From: Lycorma delicatula | Taxonomy: Eukaryota > Arthropoda > Insecta > Hemiptera > Fulgoridae | Assembly: GCF_047948215.1 (NCBI RefSeq) | Contig: NC_134460.1 | Location: forward strand, 129,805,324 to 129,869,323 | DNA length: 64,000 bases | Direction: 5' to 3' | In this document: piece after piece, positions 12,196 to 23,408 of the stretch | Layout of the letters: every line of letters starts with the position of its first letter | Position numbering within the stretch: position 1 is the stretch's first letter | Program-made: the position numbers and the translations under genes | Notes under the pieces: generated by a model | Database searches by the model: none | What the model was told of the DNA's origin: nothing | The model's input: only the letters and a program-made list of their open reading frames with translations

Positions 12196-12425
12196 CCCAC
12201 CGGGTTGGTCTAGTGGTGAATGCGTCATCGCAAATCAGCTGATTTAGAAGTTGAGAGTTCCAAGTTCAAATCCTAGTAAAGGCAGTTATTTTTATACGGA
12301 TTTGAATACTAGATCGTGGATACCGGTGTTCTTTAGTGGTTGGGTGTCAATTAAAAACATTGGGAAGGCAAACCACCTGTAAAACCTGCCAGGAAAGTTC
12401 CAAGGAATTGGAATCACAAAGGGTG
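12196..12425 (+). repeat. tRNA-derived SINE, second type (G2)
   Basis: The head CCCACCGGGTTGGTCTAGTG contains an A box (TGGTCTAGTGGTGAATGCG), then AAATCAGCTGATTT and a B-box-like AGTTCAAATCC. The body reads TTTTTATACGGATTTGAATA, CTAGATCGTGGATACCGG, TGTTCTTTAGTGGTTGGG. Copies with the same body lie at 23863-24055 and 24223-24505. Downstream of TCAATTAA this copy diverges from the others (GCAAACCACCTGT...), so its tail is of another subtype. Confidence 0.8.
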
Positions 12426-12460
12426 GAAATAATGATAATTAAATTTTCTATATTAGAAAA

Positions 12461-12503
12461 AAATAATATATTGGTAAATAATATATTTACCAATATATTA
12501 TTT
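12461..12503. repeat. Perfect 18-bp inverted repeat
   Basis: Arms 12461-12478 and 12486-12503 (core ATATATTGGTAAA / TTTACCAATATAT) are perfectly complementary around a 7-nt loop. The right arm is the outer edge of the Penelope-type repeat also seen at 15170, so the left arm is probably an inverted partial copy of that terminus. Confidence 0.9.
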
Positions 12504-12548
12504 GATTCCTCAAACGTTTTGGCTATTCTGCCATCTTCAGGAGGAATT
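12504..12548 (-). ncRNA. Hammerhead-ribozyme-like motif in a Penelope-type terminus, copy 1
   Basis: On the minus strand a 7-bp stem I (ATTCCTC with GAGGAAT, 12541-12547 and 12505-12511) encloses CTGAAGA, a stem II GGC-AGAATA-GCC, and AAAA where active hammerheads have GAAA. A very short stem III follows. The loss of G12 suggests this copy is inactive. Penelope-like elements are known to carry hammerheads with minimal stem III, and the class is inferred from that. Confidence 0.55.
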
Positions 12549-13127
12549 TATAATAATTTAGAATTAAAATATATTAAATATATATAAAAATATAAAATTC
12601 TCATGATAAATTAAATAAAATTTTATGTACTTTAAAAATGTTTATATGTAATTTAACAGGCATTATTACATATGTTATATGTGTATATGTATAACATCTA
12701 TGTGATTTGGTCTAACATCTGATTACTTAATATTAATTTAAAATTATAATTTAGAATCGTACTATTTTTGGATATTCTACTTTAATTTTGTTTATGTTTA
12801 TCTACATCAAAGTTAACTACAGAGTGACTGAAAATGAAGACCCGCATAAGAATAACATATACGAGTACACTGAGACATACATACACGCCCGAATTTTAAT
12901 AAATTGCAATCTTTTAGTTCATTACTCCTTTGATATTATCGGACAATATTCTCCCTAAGTCGAAGTTGATCATGATTTACTTTATTTGTTTTTTTTATTG
13001 CCAATCATCATTTAATCGCAGTTTGGTTTGCTATTATTCTTCTGATCTTAATTTGTGTACACGTTCTCTAGTTTCAGCAATTGTGTAACTGTCCACTTTA
13101 TTAAGCAATTGGAGGATCGTATCTCAC
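12549..13127. other. Flank of Penelope-type repeat and AT-rich sequence
   Basis: The first ~70 bases (TAGAATTAAAATATAT...ATAAAATTCTCATGATAAAT) are shared with 15235-15310 and belong to the same repeat. The rest is AT-rich with nothing recognised. Confidence 0.5.
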
Positions 13128-13227
13128 TTTCCAATAAAATAACTTTAAATGAAGTACACCAAAAAATGTGTATATGTAATTTAAGAGACGTTAAGGAAGT
13201 TATGTGATGTCCACATCAGATTTTTTT
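13128..13227 (+). repeat. Family A, short terminal fragment
   Basis: Carries only one end of family A: ACTTTAAATGAAGTACACC region, TATATGTAATTTAAGAGACG, and AAGTTATGTGATGTCCACAT followed by CAGATTTTTT. The rest of the element is absent. Confidence 0.65.
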
Positions 13228-13639
13228 TTATCTTAAAGTTTCAGTGTATTATTATTTATATACTTTTCCATTGTTTTTAAGTTTTTTATTTACTATTTTT
13301 TCCCATAGTATTCTTTTCGATTAAGTTTTGAGATATTTGTACTTGTTATTTCTTAACAGTAGCTTATTTAATTTTCAACTTTTGTAATATTTTATCTGTA
13401 GATAGAAAGTACGGTTGTTTTAATATATATTTTTTCTGGTAATTTTAGGAAGAATGTCATGGCGTATTTAATTACTTCAATTTAAATAATTAAATTAATA
13501 GTTTTAATTAATTACTACAATTTATTTATTTATTTTTTTATATACATTTTTTGAGAAAGTAAATTTGCAATCTTGAGCGTAAAAAAATGTATAATTTATT
13601 TTTTTCGGCTTACAGAAAAATAGTATTTTAGTAACTCGT

Positions 13640-13745
13640 CTACTTTCATGTTTATGAGTAATATGGTCACACTACCTTTTATTCAGAAAGGTTTTGGATT
13701 AGAATCCCGATCAGATTTAAAACTTTTCGTACGTTACAAAATTCA
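13640..13745 (+). repeat. Decayed tRNA-Glu-type SINE (F5)
   Basis: GATTAGAATCCCGATCAG followed by TTAAAACTTTTCGTACGTTA and CAAAATTC parallels the B box and following sequence of F1 (889-990). The A-box half is hardly recognisable. Confidence 0.4.
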
Positions 13746-15170
13746 TGTTATCATTAAAAAAAAGGTAAGGCAACTGTAGTTTGGAATGTTGTTAATATGA
13801 ATAAATAAATATAGAGAATAAATAATTGGTAATTTTTAGTTTAATTGGGAGAAATCTGTGTCGATATCTGTGAAGAAGAGAAAAGTGAATATATATTATA
13901 AGATTCAATATTGGTTAATTTAGTGAGAGTTTTGTGACTAAGATAATCAATGGAAAAGTGTGGGATGTTGGAGAGGGGAAGAATTGAAAAGAAATAGGTT
14001 TTTAGAAATGTAAAAAAAAATGTTACAAAATTCCGAATTTTTCATGTATTTATTTTATATATCATTAAGGTATCGAATTAGAATGCAAAATGAAGAGAAA
14101 TATTGACGAGTGTAATGAAAAAAAGATTTGTTTAATTCTTTAAACTGAACAATGACTATTCTGTAATTTCTTTTTGTTTTATTTTTGTATTAATTTTCTT
14201 TTTTCATTTTACTTTATGTAATTTACTTTATGGGCAAATATACTATTTCACTATATTAGTTAAAGTTGTGTGTATATTATAAATAATTTTTAAAATTCTA
14301 TAAATCATTTTACTTTCTTTTTTTTATTAAACACGTACTATTATACACAGTATCATATTACCACTTTCTTTATATCTACAAGAGAAATTTCATATAGTTT
14401 TTGTTATTATTATTATATTTTTTACATAAGTTTCGTACTACAAATTTAGTGGTCTATGTATCTACTTATATTGTTATATTTTGATTTCAGTCACGAGAAA
14501 ATGTATTATAATAAACTTTACTATAAAATTTTGTTTAATCTTAATGTTCATTTACTGTGTTGTAATGTAAATATAATTATATATTATTTTTGAAATACCT
14601 TCTGTTTTTATTTTTTTCTCATTACTTGTATTTTTAAAATGTTAGTATATTTTATTATTCATTGATTTAAACATAATGCTTTCAAGGCAACAAAATATGT
14701 TAAAATTCACTTTCCTGAGTTTAACATTTTTCACTAAAATATAAATATATATACAACAAATAATAATTTACATAAAAATAAGTGCAAATAATTATTAAAA
14801 AAATGAAAATAACTTAAGTTCATTGATGATCTGAAAGAAAAGAACGGTAGAGGAACGAAACTAAGTTGACAAAAAAAAGTGACATGAGTAATAAATTGGA
14901 AGTTAACACGTCCTAATTTTTTTTGTAGATGGTCATTTCAGTTCTTAATTATTCATTACTGACACTAAGAAAATAGAAATAAATAAAAAACTAAAGAGAT
15001 ATTAATAATAAATAATGATAATGAACAGTACTTATGAAACACCATTAAACAAGCATTTTTAGTTAGATTGTTTTGTAAATATTGTTTTTTTGTTAATTTT
15101 TTATAAATTACTATTAAGTTTTTCAAACACTGCTGGTAAAATATTATTATATAAAATATTAAAAACAGTT
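13746..15170. other. AT-rich sequence without recognisable gene
   Basis: Nothing recognisable on either strand. Confidence 0.5.
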
Positions 15171-15186
15171 TACCAATATATTATTT

Positions 15187-15230
15187 GATTCCTCAATCGT
15201 TTTGGCTATTCTGCCATCTTCAGGAGGATT
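15187..15230 (-). ncRNA. Hammerhead-ribozyme-like motif in a Penelope-type terminus, copy 2
   Basis: Nearly the same sequence as copy 1: CTGAAGA (15217-15223 on the complement), stem II GGC-AGAATA-GCC and AAAACGATT, with a 5-bp stem I (TCCTC/GAGGA). It again has AAAA instead of GAAA. The flanks TTTACCAATATATTATTTG and AGAATTAAAATATAT are shared with copy 1. Further downstream AACAATTGATCGTCAT is shared with the foldback at 23409. Confidence 0.55.
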
Positions 15231-15791
15231 TTATTATAATTTAGAATTAAAATATATAAAAAAAATATATATATATATATAAAAATATAAAATTCTCATG
15301 ATAAATTAAAGACATAACAATTGATCGTCATAAAATAAATTTTGTAAATGTTAAAGTCAATGTTAATTTTGAAAAAAATTAAATTAAAATAATTACGCCC
15401 GTTTTGTAAGAGTATCGCAGTGGTTAACAATGTTGATTCTTCGAATTGTTGATTAATATACTATACTAAAGTTTACTTTTCATTTTCAATAAAATAATTT
15501 AGTTTAATTCTTGGCGTGTTTTGTTACGATTGTTGTTTCCTTCTGTAATATGTGGCATGTTAGTTAATGTTTTGTATTTATATTAATAAATCGTATGTTT
15601 CTTAGGTTCTTTGTTAGTGAATTTTTTTTGTAATGGCAGAATTTTAATCTATAATTAAGAATAAATAGCTCCGTAGTCAAGCTACTTTATATACTATTAA
15701 ATACTTAATAATATATACGATTTTATGAAGAAAGAAGCTATAAGTTAGGAAAATTAGATGATAAACATTTAATACGAATTGAAAAATGTGA

Positions 15792-16215
15792 GGAAAGAAC
15801 CGCTGCAGCTTTGGAGATTTGAAGATTACAAGTTCAAATACTCCTAAAAGAAAATCAGGATATGTTCTTAAATCTAAATCGCAGTCGTGCTCATTCAGCA
15901 CACCAAAAATGTATAAACAACCTTCAAAACCAGTTAATGGATTCGACAGATTTTATCAAGACGTGGTAAGAACAGTTAACAACGAGTTTCACAGAAAACA
16001 TAAACTCCCTACATTAAATAAATTCATGAAGAATTTCAAGAGTATTCAATTTAAAGGTTCTAGAACTACACTAGCAGCTATCAGGAAAGAGTTAGGGTTT
16101 AAGGGGTGTAAAACTGATAATAATAGGAAACTTTTGATATAAAAACAAGAAATCGGGTGGAAGATACAATATTTAATCAAAATTACCGATTTCAGTAAAG
16201 AACATTTTTTTCTAT
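15792..16215 (+). pseudogene. Transposase N-terminal helix-turn-helix region, decayed
   Basis: An open frame from 15792 (no ATG at its start) runs to TAA at 16140-16142. It contains FDRFYQDVVRTVNNEF, LPTLNKFMKNF, FKGSRTTLAAIRKELGFKG and NRKLLI. After the stop the same frame continues KQEIGWKIQYLIKITDFSKEH. The pattern (VR-T-V-x-x-F...YPT-x-x-K...F-x-GS...L-x-x-ILKELGF...RK-L-E-x-x-E-I) is one I know from the DNA-binding part of IS630/Tc1-like, insect-wide transposase-like proteins. The stop replaces what is normally a glutamate. No DDE catalytic part follows, so this is a fragment. Confidence 0.55.
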
Positions 16216-16229
16216 TGTTTATTTTGTCA

Positions 16230-16450
16230 AAAAATATCCGATTTTGGTTTCAAACTTGGTGCTTTAAGATCACTGGGAAACCAGCTATCACCTGATGGTC
16301 GCAAAATCTAATTTTGGCTTTTTAACATGTCACCCTTCAAGTTACAACATGAGAACCTTGAAAACCCTTTTCCCAGTAATCTCAAAACATCAAGTTTGTA
16401 ACCAAAATCAAATTTTTGCGATCACCGCCAGGTGCGAGCTGGTTTCGCAA
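16230..16450. repeat. Imperfect inverted repeat with a two-module unit
   Basis: GATTTTGGTTTCAAACTTGG...ACTGGGAAA near 16233-16279 is matched in inverse at about 16367-16413 (TTTCCCAGTAATCTCAAAAC...CCAAAATC). A second module (CCAGCTATCACCTGATGGTC) is matched in inverse at 16420-16445. The module order indicates inverted copies of a tandem unit. Confidence 0.7.
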
Positions 16451-19400
16451 TGATACTAACGTAAAATGAAATCAAAAAACGCCGAAAGCTAGCTAAAATA
16501 TCGAAGCAATATTATTTTCAAAAATGATTACAGCGTGCAACATTCTTTTTTTTCTTAACTAAAATCAGAAATCCGCCCTTCTGATGCACTTAATGCGACA
16601 CAGTTTTTTTCTGATAAAATCAGTAACTTAATCCAATTTTAATTTGCTTCACAACAAAAAAAAAAGATTTTCAATTCTGGAGATTCATGGGTTTTTTTTA
16701 GCATATATTCAAGACTTACTCTTCATCAAATGGACCAGTTTCGATGACTTTTTTTTTTGTTGAGGAATATCCTCCGGTAATCCCTTTATAAGTAACTTTA
16801 ATCGAATATTTTTTGAAACAAAAAATTAAAATTGTCTGCGTAGATTATTTGAACATATTTTTATTAATTTCATTGCTACTGCATTATATTTTATTGTTGA
16901 ACCGTAATGTTTTATAAACTTAATTCATTATGTATTCCATGTTTTTTTTGCGCGAAATTAAAAAAAAAGTGTTGAAAAAAATTGTTTTTTAAGGTAATAA
17001 AATGATACATATTTCCAATATCTTTACTTCGTACTGTTCGTTATCAGTTTTTTTTTACATCGGATCTTTGCATTTAACCTCATTTTTTTATTTTATGTCA
17101 ACGCCTTTTTATATAGGCAGCATTTTTTTAAACAAGTCTATTTAAAATAAAACTAAAAATTAAAACAAAAAATCTTTAAAAAATTAAACCGACTTCTTAA
17201 AAAACGTAATAAATATCAAAACATATAATTTAGAATTTTTCTTTAAATTTTTACTTGAAGTGAGCGATAAATTAAGGGTAGTAAGTTGTTGCTAGACGTC
17301 TTTCATTTATCGCTGACATAAAAAAGTCGGAATTTAAAGAGTCGGCAGCTTTTTTATGTTTCGGTGCGGTTTTATTCAAGTCAGTATTGTTATTTTTTAG
17401 AGATTTCTTAACGTATCTAATTTAACTTAGGCTCTTGTAAAATCTAAAAAAAAAATTATGATGTATCCCTAAACCGCCCAGTAAATAAATTTTATTTATT
17501 TTCGGTCTCGTCCAGTTTAAAGTTTTCGGACCATTCACAATTGATGATCAGTTTTGGTTATTTTCCAAATAATACAGCGCGTTCGGAAAGTGGGTACAGT
17601 ACTGTGTTAAACGTATCCACGCATAAAACACCATACTCTTATGGTGTTTAATTCTTCAAGAAAATAAATCTTGAATTGCTAGTTTTATATTTCTTTATAA
17701 AATAACAAATATTTTGTTAATATTACATTTGATTAATCTAATCAAATGCAATTTCAGAATGTGATTGTCAAAGATATCCTACAAACTACATGTAGGACTT
17801 ATACTCGATCAGATGATATAGGAGTATTGGCTGGATTTTATCGAATTACGGACCCTTTTCATTGAAGAGAATTACTAGCGACTGGTTTTCTTTAATTATT
17901 TAATTAATTTCATCGATCAATTCACATAAACTGACAATTATGCTTGGTTTCAATAAAATCTAGCCTTACCGCTGCAACTGAGTGGATAGTTAAGACAAAA
18001 ACATTCTTGCGTTGTTTTTAAAAATTGGATCATCTTTAAAGACATTTAGCCAGTCGATGATTGGATAAAAACTTATATCATTACTTTTGTGGTACTGTGG
18101 TCAGTTAATCAAATTTGTCACAGCTAACCAAACTTGAATCATCTTCAATAAGAAAACACTCCAGAAGTGATAAGAATAAAGCAAATCGTTTAATTAATTT
18201 GTAAACGTCAATCAATCTACCAAGTTTCGTGGACAATTACTTTCCGAATACTCTGTATCTATTTGTCAAAAATGTTAAATATTCAAAATTAAAGGACTAC
18301 TCTGTGTTTGTATTGATAAATTGACTTAGAAAACGTAAATAGAATACAAAATCAACCATCATTACGTTTTGAAGGATGAATAACAATTAGGTTAGAAATT
18401 ATTCCTTATGTTTTCTTTTTTGACAACTCTAAATATGAACTTATTATTTCCGTGATTTTTCTTCTCTACGGATGTCTTGTTTTATATCGTATATAGCATA
18501 CTAGAAAGATGAGTAATACTGTAATCGGTTAACACGTTGACCGTTTGCTCTGTAATTCCTGAATTATTCTGTACTCATATATCTGTTGTCATGATATTTT
18601 TTTACAAAGTGCTAACCTTACAAAAGGTGAAGTTTGTCGATTAAGGCTAAATTTTTTTGTTTTTCAGCAAACGAAATCCAAATTTTTCTTTTTCAAAAAC
18701 TCGATTAGAATTTTTCAAATCCTCTTCTAATATTTGATTTATTTAAAAATATTAATTTTGAGAATTTTCGTAAATCAAATAACACACACACACACACATG
18801 TACCCATTCAGTAGAGAATTTTAAAAATTAAAAAATTATTCTAAATTATTGAGTTAATTATTAAATAATTATTTCAAAAATTCTTCTGTTGTTCAGTTTT
18901 TTAGCAACTGTAAAATATAATTTAATTTCATCCTGTAGTTTTTACGGCTTATTCTTGTTAAGTAGAAAGTCATTTTTTATCTTATATAAATGTTTGTCTT
19001 AATAATATAAATGGCCATTTTCATTTTTTTTTTTTTTTTTTTAGTAGCGTAAAAAGTAGTAGATGATATTCTGAAGATTTTGCGTTATTTGAAATAATGC
19101 AAAAAATTCAGAATATCGTCTACGTTTTACAATTGCATACATCCTTAAGTTTTATAGCAGATAAATCATTTTTTACTGTAAAAACTTTTGTAGAAAACTT
19201 TTTAGTTTTAACATCTGGTAAAAGGTAATTATCTTGATGATCATTTTTAAGCTGTTATTATGCAATAAAACTTACAATTTTTGAGTAATTTTTTTTTTTG
19301 TAATTGTTCATGACTACATATTTACATAAAAGTGAATATTAGTACAAACTCGTGACCTACATAACAGTTGTATTTACTTGTAGTAAGAATGAATATTTAC

Positions 19401-19844
19401 TTATTTAATATTTTAAGGTACTGTATTTATTTGCTGTGTTTGTATATTTCTTCATATTTCGTGTACTTGACTCGTCACCTTTCGTGTAATATGTTCTAAC
19501 CTTCAAGATAAATTGTGTACAATACAATTTATTATAATAAATATTTAACATTTTCAAAGTAAATAAAATAAGCTTATTAACAATAATATTTTAAATAATA
19601 AAACCGTAATTTGTTTTAGATAACTTTTAATTTTATGATGTTTACAGATAATAGTAATAATGACACTTAATTTGAAAACTTTCACCAGACTATTTGCGTG
19701 AAGGTATTTTCCGATGAATTAGTGTGGGTATTTCCGATAAACTAGCGTAATGTGTAGGACGATGAAAAATCATTTTATTAGATAAAATAAAATGATTAAA
19801 CATTGATATTTAATTTTTAATAAGAAAATTTGTGTTAATTATAT
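16451..19844. other. AT-rich sequence; CA microsatellite and a weak terminal-exon candidate
   Basis: A (CA)8 run lies at 18782-18797 and long T runs near 19030 and 19290. At 17758-17865 a 35-codon frame (starting NVIVKDILQTTCRT, ending TDPFH then TGA) directly follows ATTTCAG. This is a possible terminal exon, but nothing supports it beyond the acceptor-like site. Otherwise nothing recognisable. Confidence 0.4.
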
Positions 19845-20562
19845 TTGATTATATGAATGGATTTTTTGAAATTCCTAGTTTAAAGGGGTGAAATGAAATT
19901 TACTATTTTAAAAAATTCTCGTTAATGAAGATATCAACTTAATTTTTGGTGTGTGTAATCTTCATGTGAATATCTACAAATACAATTTTTAGATTTTTTG
20001 AAATTCGACCTCGAAAAGAGTGAAGAAAGGTAAAATTCTCGGACAGCGATTGCAAATTTTCTTCATTTCCGAATGTATTAAACGACATATTCAATCGATT
20101 TGGGCTTGCAATCACTCTTCAGATAAATATCTAAAAATATTTTTCGGATTTTTTTAATTTTATTATTTTAAGGGATAAAAAAACATAAATCACTTCTTAC
20201 ATTATTGCCGTTTTATGATACCGCTATTGAATCAACTTTTATGATATTTGGTATGATAATTTATTTTTGTAATTCTGATTATGCATTTTGCGAGCGAAGT
20301 CGCGATGAGAATCGAAAATTCAATTAATGAGTCCTCTACTAATCAAACTGTTGCTCTGAAAAAATTATAAGACGCTGCTAATTTTTATTAATCGAACTGG
20401 TTTAATTTCTATTTTTCATTATTATTCTCACAAGCATGAGTTTAATTTACACAGGGGGTCCAAGGGGCAATGCCGTGATCGGCTAAACATCCCCCGACCA
20501 CGATGGGAAATGCAAGTAACCATATATAGCGTGGGCAAAGCCGCGACGGGGATGATAGTATA
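19845..20562 (-). repeat. Family D repeat, copy 2, with head and body in order
   Basis: The minus strand starts at a TATATA flank, then CATCCCCGTCGCGGCTTTGC, GTGGTCGGGGGATGTTTAGC, CTCATGCTTGTGAGAATAAT, and a second CGACTTCGCTCGCAAAAT head. It continues with TAATCAGAATTACAAA, TATTCACATGAAGATTACAC and ACCAAAAATTAAGTTGATAT. This is the most complete order of the family D modules in the window. Confidence 0.75.
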
Positions 20563-20620
20563 TATTTATATAAATTTTTATCCTGTTTAATTAAAAGAAA
20601 AGAAAAACAGAAATAATATT

Positions 20621-20664
<44 letters not shown>
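20621..20664. repeat. (TA)n microsatellite
   Basis: A pure alternating TA tract of about 40 bases between family D copy 2 and a mariner. Confidence 0.95.
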
Positions 20665-20666
<2 letters not shown>

Positions 20667-20832
20667 TTATTTTAAAAAAATTAATCTATTTTTTATTTTT
20701 TTTAAATCTAATTCAAAACTGAAAAATTATTAATTTATTTGCAATTGAATCTGATAGTGCAGCAATAAAAAATATACGTGTATAACAGGAAAATGAAGTG
20801 TTTGTTACATTATTCTAAATTTGGGGAAATTA

Positions 20833-22123
20833 CGAGCGGTTATCTCAAAATAAAGTCCGTTTCATTGTAAAAAAAAAAATTTATTCTGAAAATTTAGTAT
20901 TTTTTATTTCTCTTAAACTACATACGTTATACTACTTCTCTATATAATTGCCATATGAATTAAGACATTTACTGTAACTTCCATATATCTTCGTCATATT
21001 CTTCTGCCGCCAGTCCGTTGAGCCACTGATTAACAGAATTTTTAAGTTCATAGTCACCCGCGAATTGCTTGACACTCAAAAATTCTTTCAATTTTCCAAA
21101 CAGATGGTAATCAGAAGGAAGTCCAGACTATATGGTCTGGACGTGATGGACTGGTCTGGTGATCGTTAATTTCCCATCCAAATGTTCTCAGTAAATCACG
21201 TGTCGGACCCACAACATGTGGACCTGCATTATCGTGCAGCAAGACGACGCCATTGGTCAGCCGCACATGTCGCTGATTTTGAATGGCGCGCCTTAACTTA
21301 CGTAGAGTTTCGTAGTAGGCTTCTGCACTTATAGTCAACGTAGCATGAAATCAATCAGCTGACTACGGCCATCAGTTTGCGTCCAAATGGCTGTGACCTT
21401 TGTTGGTCCGGTTGGTGATTGAGGATGACGCCATTCACTAGACTGCCGTTTTCTGTCTGACGTGTAATACGAAATCCACGTTTCTTCGCCGGTAACAGTT
21501 AAATTAAGGAACTCCTCTTTTTCTATGTAGCGCATCAAAATTTCCAAAGCAGATCCCATTCGGATTTTTTGTGACGTTTCGTTAAGATGTGCGGTACTCA
21601 ACGTGCACCAACTTTCTGAAGCCAAATTGGTCATGAACAATGGGACCAATAACAGCTCTTGAAACATCAGGAAAAAGAAGGGACAGGTCGGAAATCGTTG
21701 AGCGGTGATATTTTCTGATTTCATCATCGACGCGTTTTAACAAGTCCTCGGTGATTATCGAGGCCCTTTTCGAACGTTCTTCATCATGTATATTAAATCT
21801 GTTATTTCTAAACCTTTCACACTATTTTCGGACGTTCCTTTTATTCATTATATTATCACCGTACACAGCAACCAGTCGCCTATGAATTTCAGCCGGCTTA
21901 ACTTTTTGATGGTTTAAAAAACATATACCTCCATGCATTTCACAGTCGGCGTCCTATTCGTTTTATAACTTAATAACTCACATGTAATCAAAGATACTAC
22001 AACGCGACAACGTACAGACAACAATGCAGTGAGTACATAACTAGCGTGACCATGTACGACACAGGTTCGCCAACCTTATGGAGAGAAATTTCCCAACGGT
22101 CTTTACTTTTGAGATATCCCTCG
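20833..22123 (-). mobile_element. Mariner transposon, TIR- and TA-bounded (copy a)
   Basis: The ends read CGAGCGGTTATCTCAAAATA and, on the complement of the other side, CGAGGGATATCTCAAAAGTA, followed by AAGTCCGTT / AAGACCGTT. These are imperfect terminal inverted repeats of about 28 bp. TA dinucleotides flank both ends (20831-20832, 22124-22125), the known mariner target duplication. The 1291-bp length is normal for the family. The encoded transposase is broken (next entry). A second copy of the same subfamily starts near 63366. Confidence 0.9.
20932..21938 (-). pseudogene. Mariner transposase, inactivated (copy a)
   Basis: A near-complete transposase can be followed from an ATG at 21936-21938 to a stop at 20932-20934, but only by changing frame several times. 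Recognisable blocks in order are KPAEIHRRLVAVYGD (helix-turn-helix), IITEDLLKRVDDEIR, the first catalytic region VTGEETWISYYT (E in place of the usual first D of GDETW), EWRHPQSPT, AYYETLRKLRRAIQN, VVLLHDNAGPH (second D) and the C-terminal KCLNSYGNYIEK. The PPYSPDLAPSD region with the third D is disrupted by a 19-base insertion and a small deletion around 21110-21160. It is certainly non-functional. Confidence 0.85.
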
Positions 22124-22454
22124 TATAAATTTTAAAAAAGGGATTCAAATTCAAGTTATGAATTGAGCTAATAGAAATAAATTTTGAAAATTTGTTTGAA
22201 TAGAATAAATACATTATCAAATTTAATTTGAATTGAAAGCTATTTAAAGTTTTAGATTTATGATGGGGAAATTTTAGATTTACAATTAATAGAAGTATTT
22301 GTTGTGGTTCAAAAAATATAATGAAATTCGACTATGAAGGCCAGTGGGAAGGTTCTCTGTCTGATAAAGAAAATGCAAGATTTTTCAGAAATTTTTCAAG
22401 TTCGATATACTTAGATCCAACGACTTATTTATATGACAGCAACTATTTTTTTAA

Positions 22455-23205
22455 TTTCTGCTGTGTCGTTGAATACAACTTTTTAGTACGCTCAGTTTAA
22501 TGCGATTTGTCTAACTCAGCAAAATAAGCTGTTGTCTCAGCTTTGACATTCGTTGGACGAAGTGAATCTTCGTACAATTAGCAATTTCTTAAGGTGGAAG
22601 TAATCGATGGGAGCCAAATCCAGCCCATGAGGAAGCACTTCGAACTGTTGGTCCTACAGTTTTGCAGCAACAACTCGTGATATGTGTGCAGACTCATTAT
22701 CGTGGTGAAAAATCACTTTCCCTTCGGACAAATTTCGACATTCAGCCTGAACAGCAATATATGAAGCATTCGGTTCAATAATGAAGCATAATACTCTCAG
22801 GCGATGTTACTGCCTTCTTCTAGGTAGTCTAAGAGCGCTGCATCACGAGAACCTCAAAAAATTGTAGCTTTGTTTTTACTACAGATGGAACCGTTTTCGC
22901 TTTCTTTGGCGCACTTTCAACTAATACCATTCAACTTTCGGTTTCTAGTGTGTAATGGTGAATCCATGTTTCCTCTAGTGTTATAAAATTTCGAAGAAAT
23001 CAGCGTAATCGCATTTAAATAAGTCTAAACACTTGAGAAATGTTCAGTTTAATACGCGTTTTGGACGACTATTAACAAATGCGGGACCCGTCAAGCGGAA
23101 AGTTTTTCATATTATCATACCCAAAACATCGTGTAATTTGTAGTGGACACGGTTTGTGAAATTTTTACAATGTTAGTGAGCTCGATAACCTCCCTTAGAA
23201 TAATC
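22455..23205 (-). pseudogene. Mariner transposase relic (copy d)
   Basis: Scattered frames on the minus strand give ETWIHHYTLETE, SAPKKAKTVPSV, VIFHHDNESAHISRVVAAKL and LDLAPIDY. These are in the order of a mariner transposase, and the block AKTVPS/VVAAKL marks a different subfamily from copies a-c. There are many stops and shifts. The D in HHDN remains, but the third catalytic position has become I-D-Y context. Terminal inverted repeats were not located, so limits are approximate. Confidence 0.75.
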
Positions 23206-23257
23206 TGTTATTTAGTATATAAATAATAAAGTTTAGCTTACCGACATATAAAAGTTT

Positions 23258-23302
23258 AATTCATTCGAGCGCTTTCGGATTATCATCCATCTTCAGGAAT
23301 AT
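23258..23302 (-). ncRNA. Hammerhead ribozyme motif with canonical core (copy 3)
   Basis: On the minus strand the order is ATTC, CTGAAGA (23290-23296), T, GGA-TGATAA-TCC stem II (23277-23288), GAAA (23273-23276), then AGCGCTC, then GAAT. This fits a type I hammerhead. ATTC/GAAT forms the inner part of stem I. A-U and G-C with a CG loop would form a minimal stem III, and the predicted cleavage follows the C at 23267. Such minimal stem III hammerheads are known from Penelope-like retroelements. Confidence 0.65.
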
Positions 23303-23408
23303 CCAATTAATTATAAAATTTGTAAAAATTAACTTAAATTAGTAGAAATAAAATAAATTGAAATAAGATATGGTAAATTAAATAAAATTTATATATGTAT
23401 ATATATGT

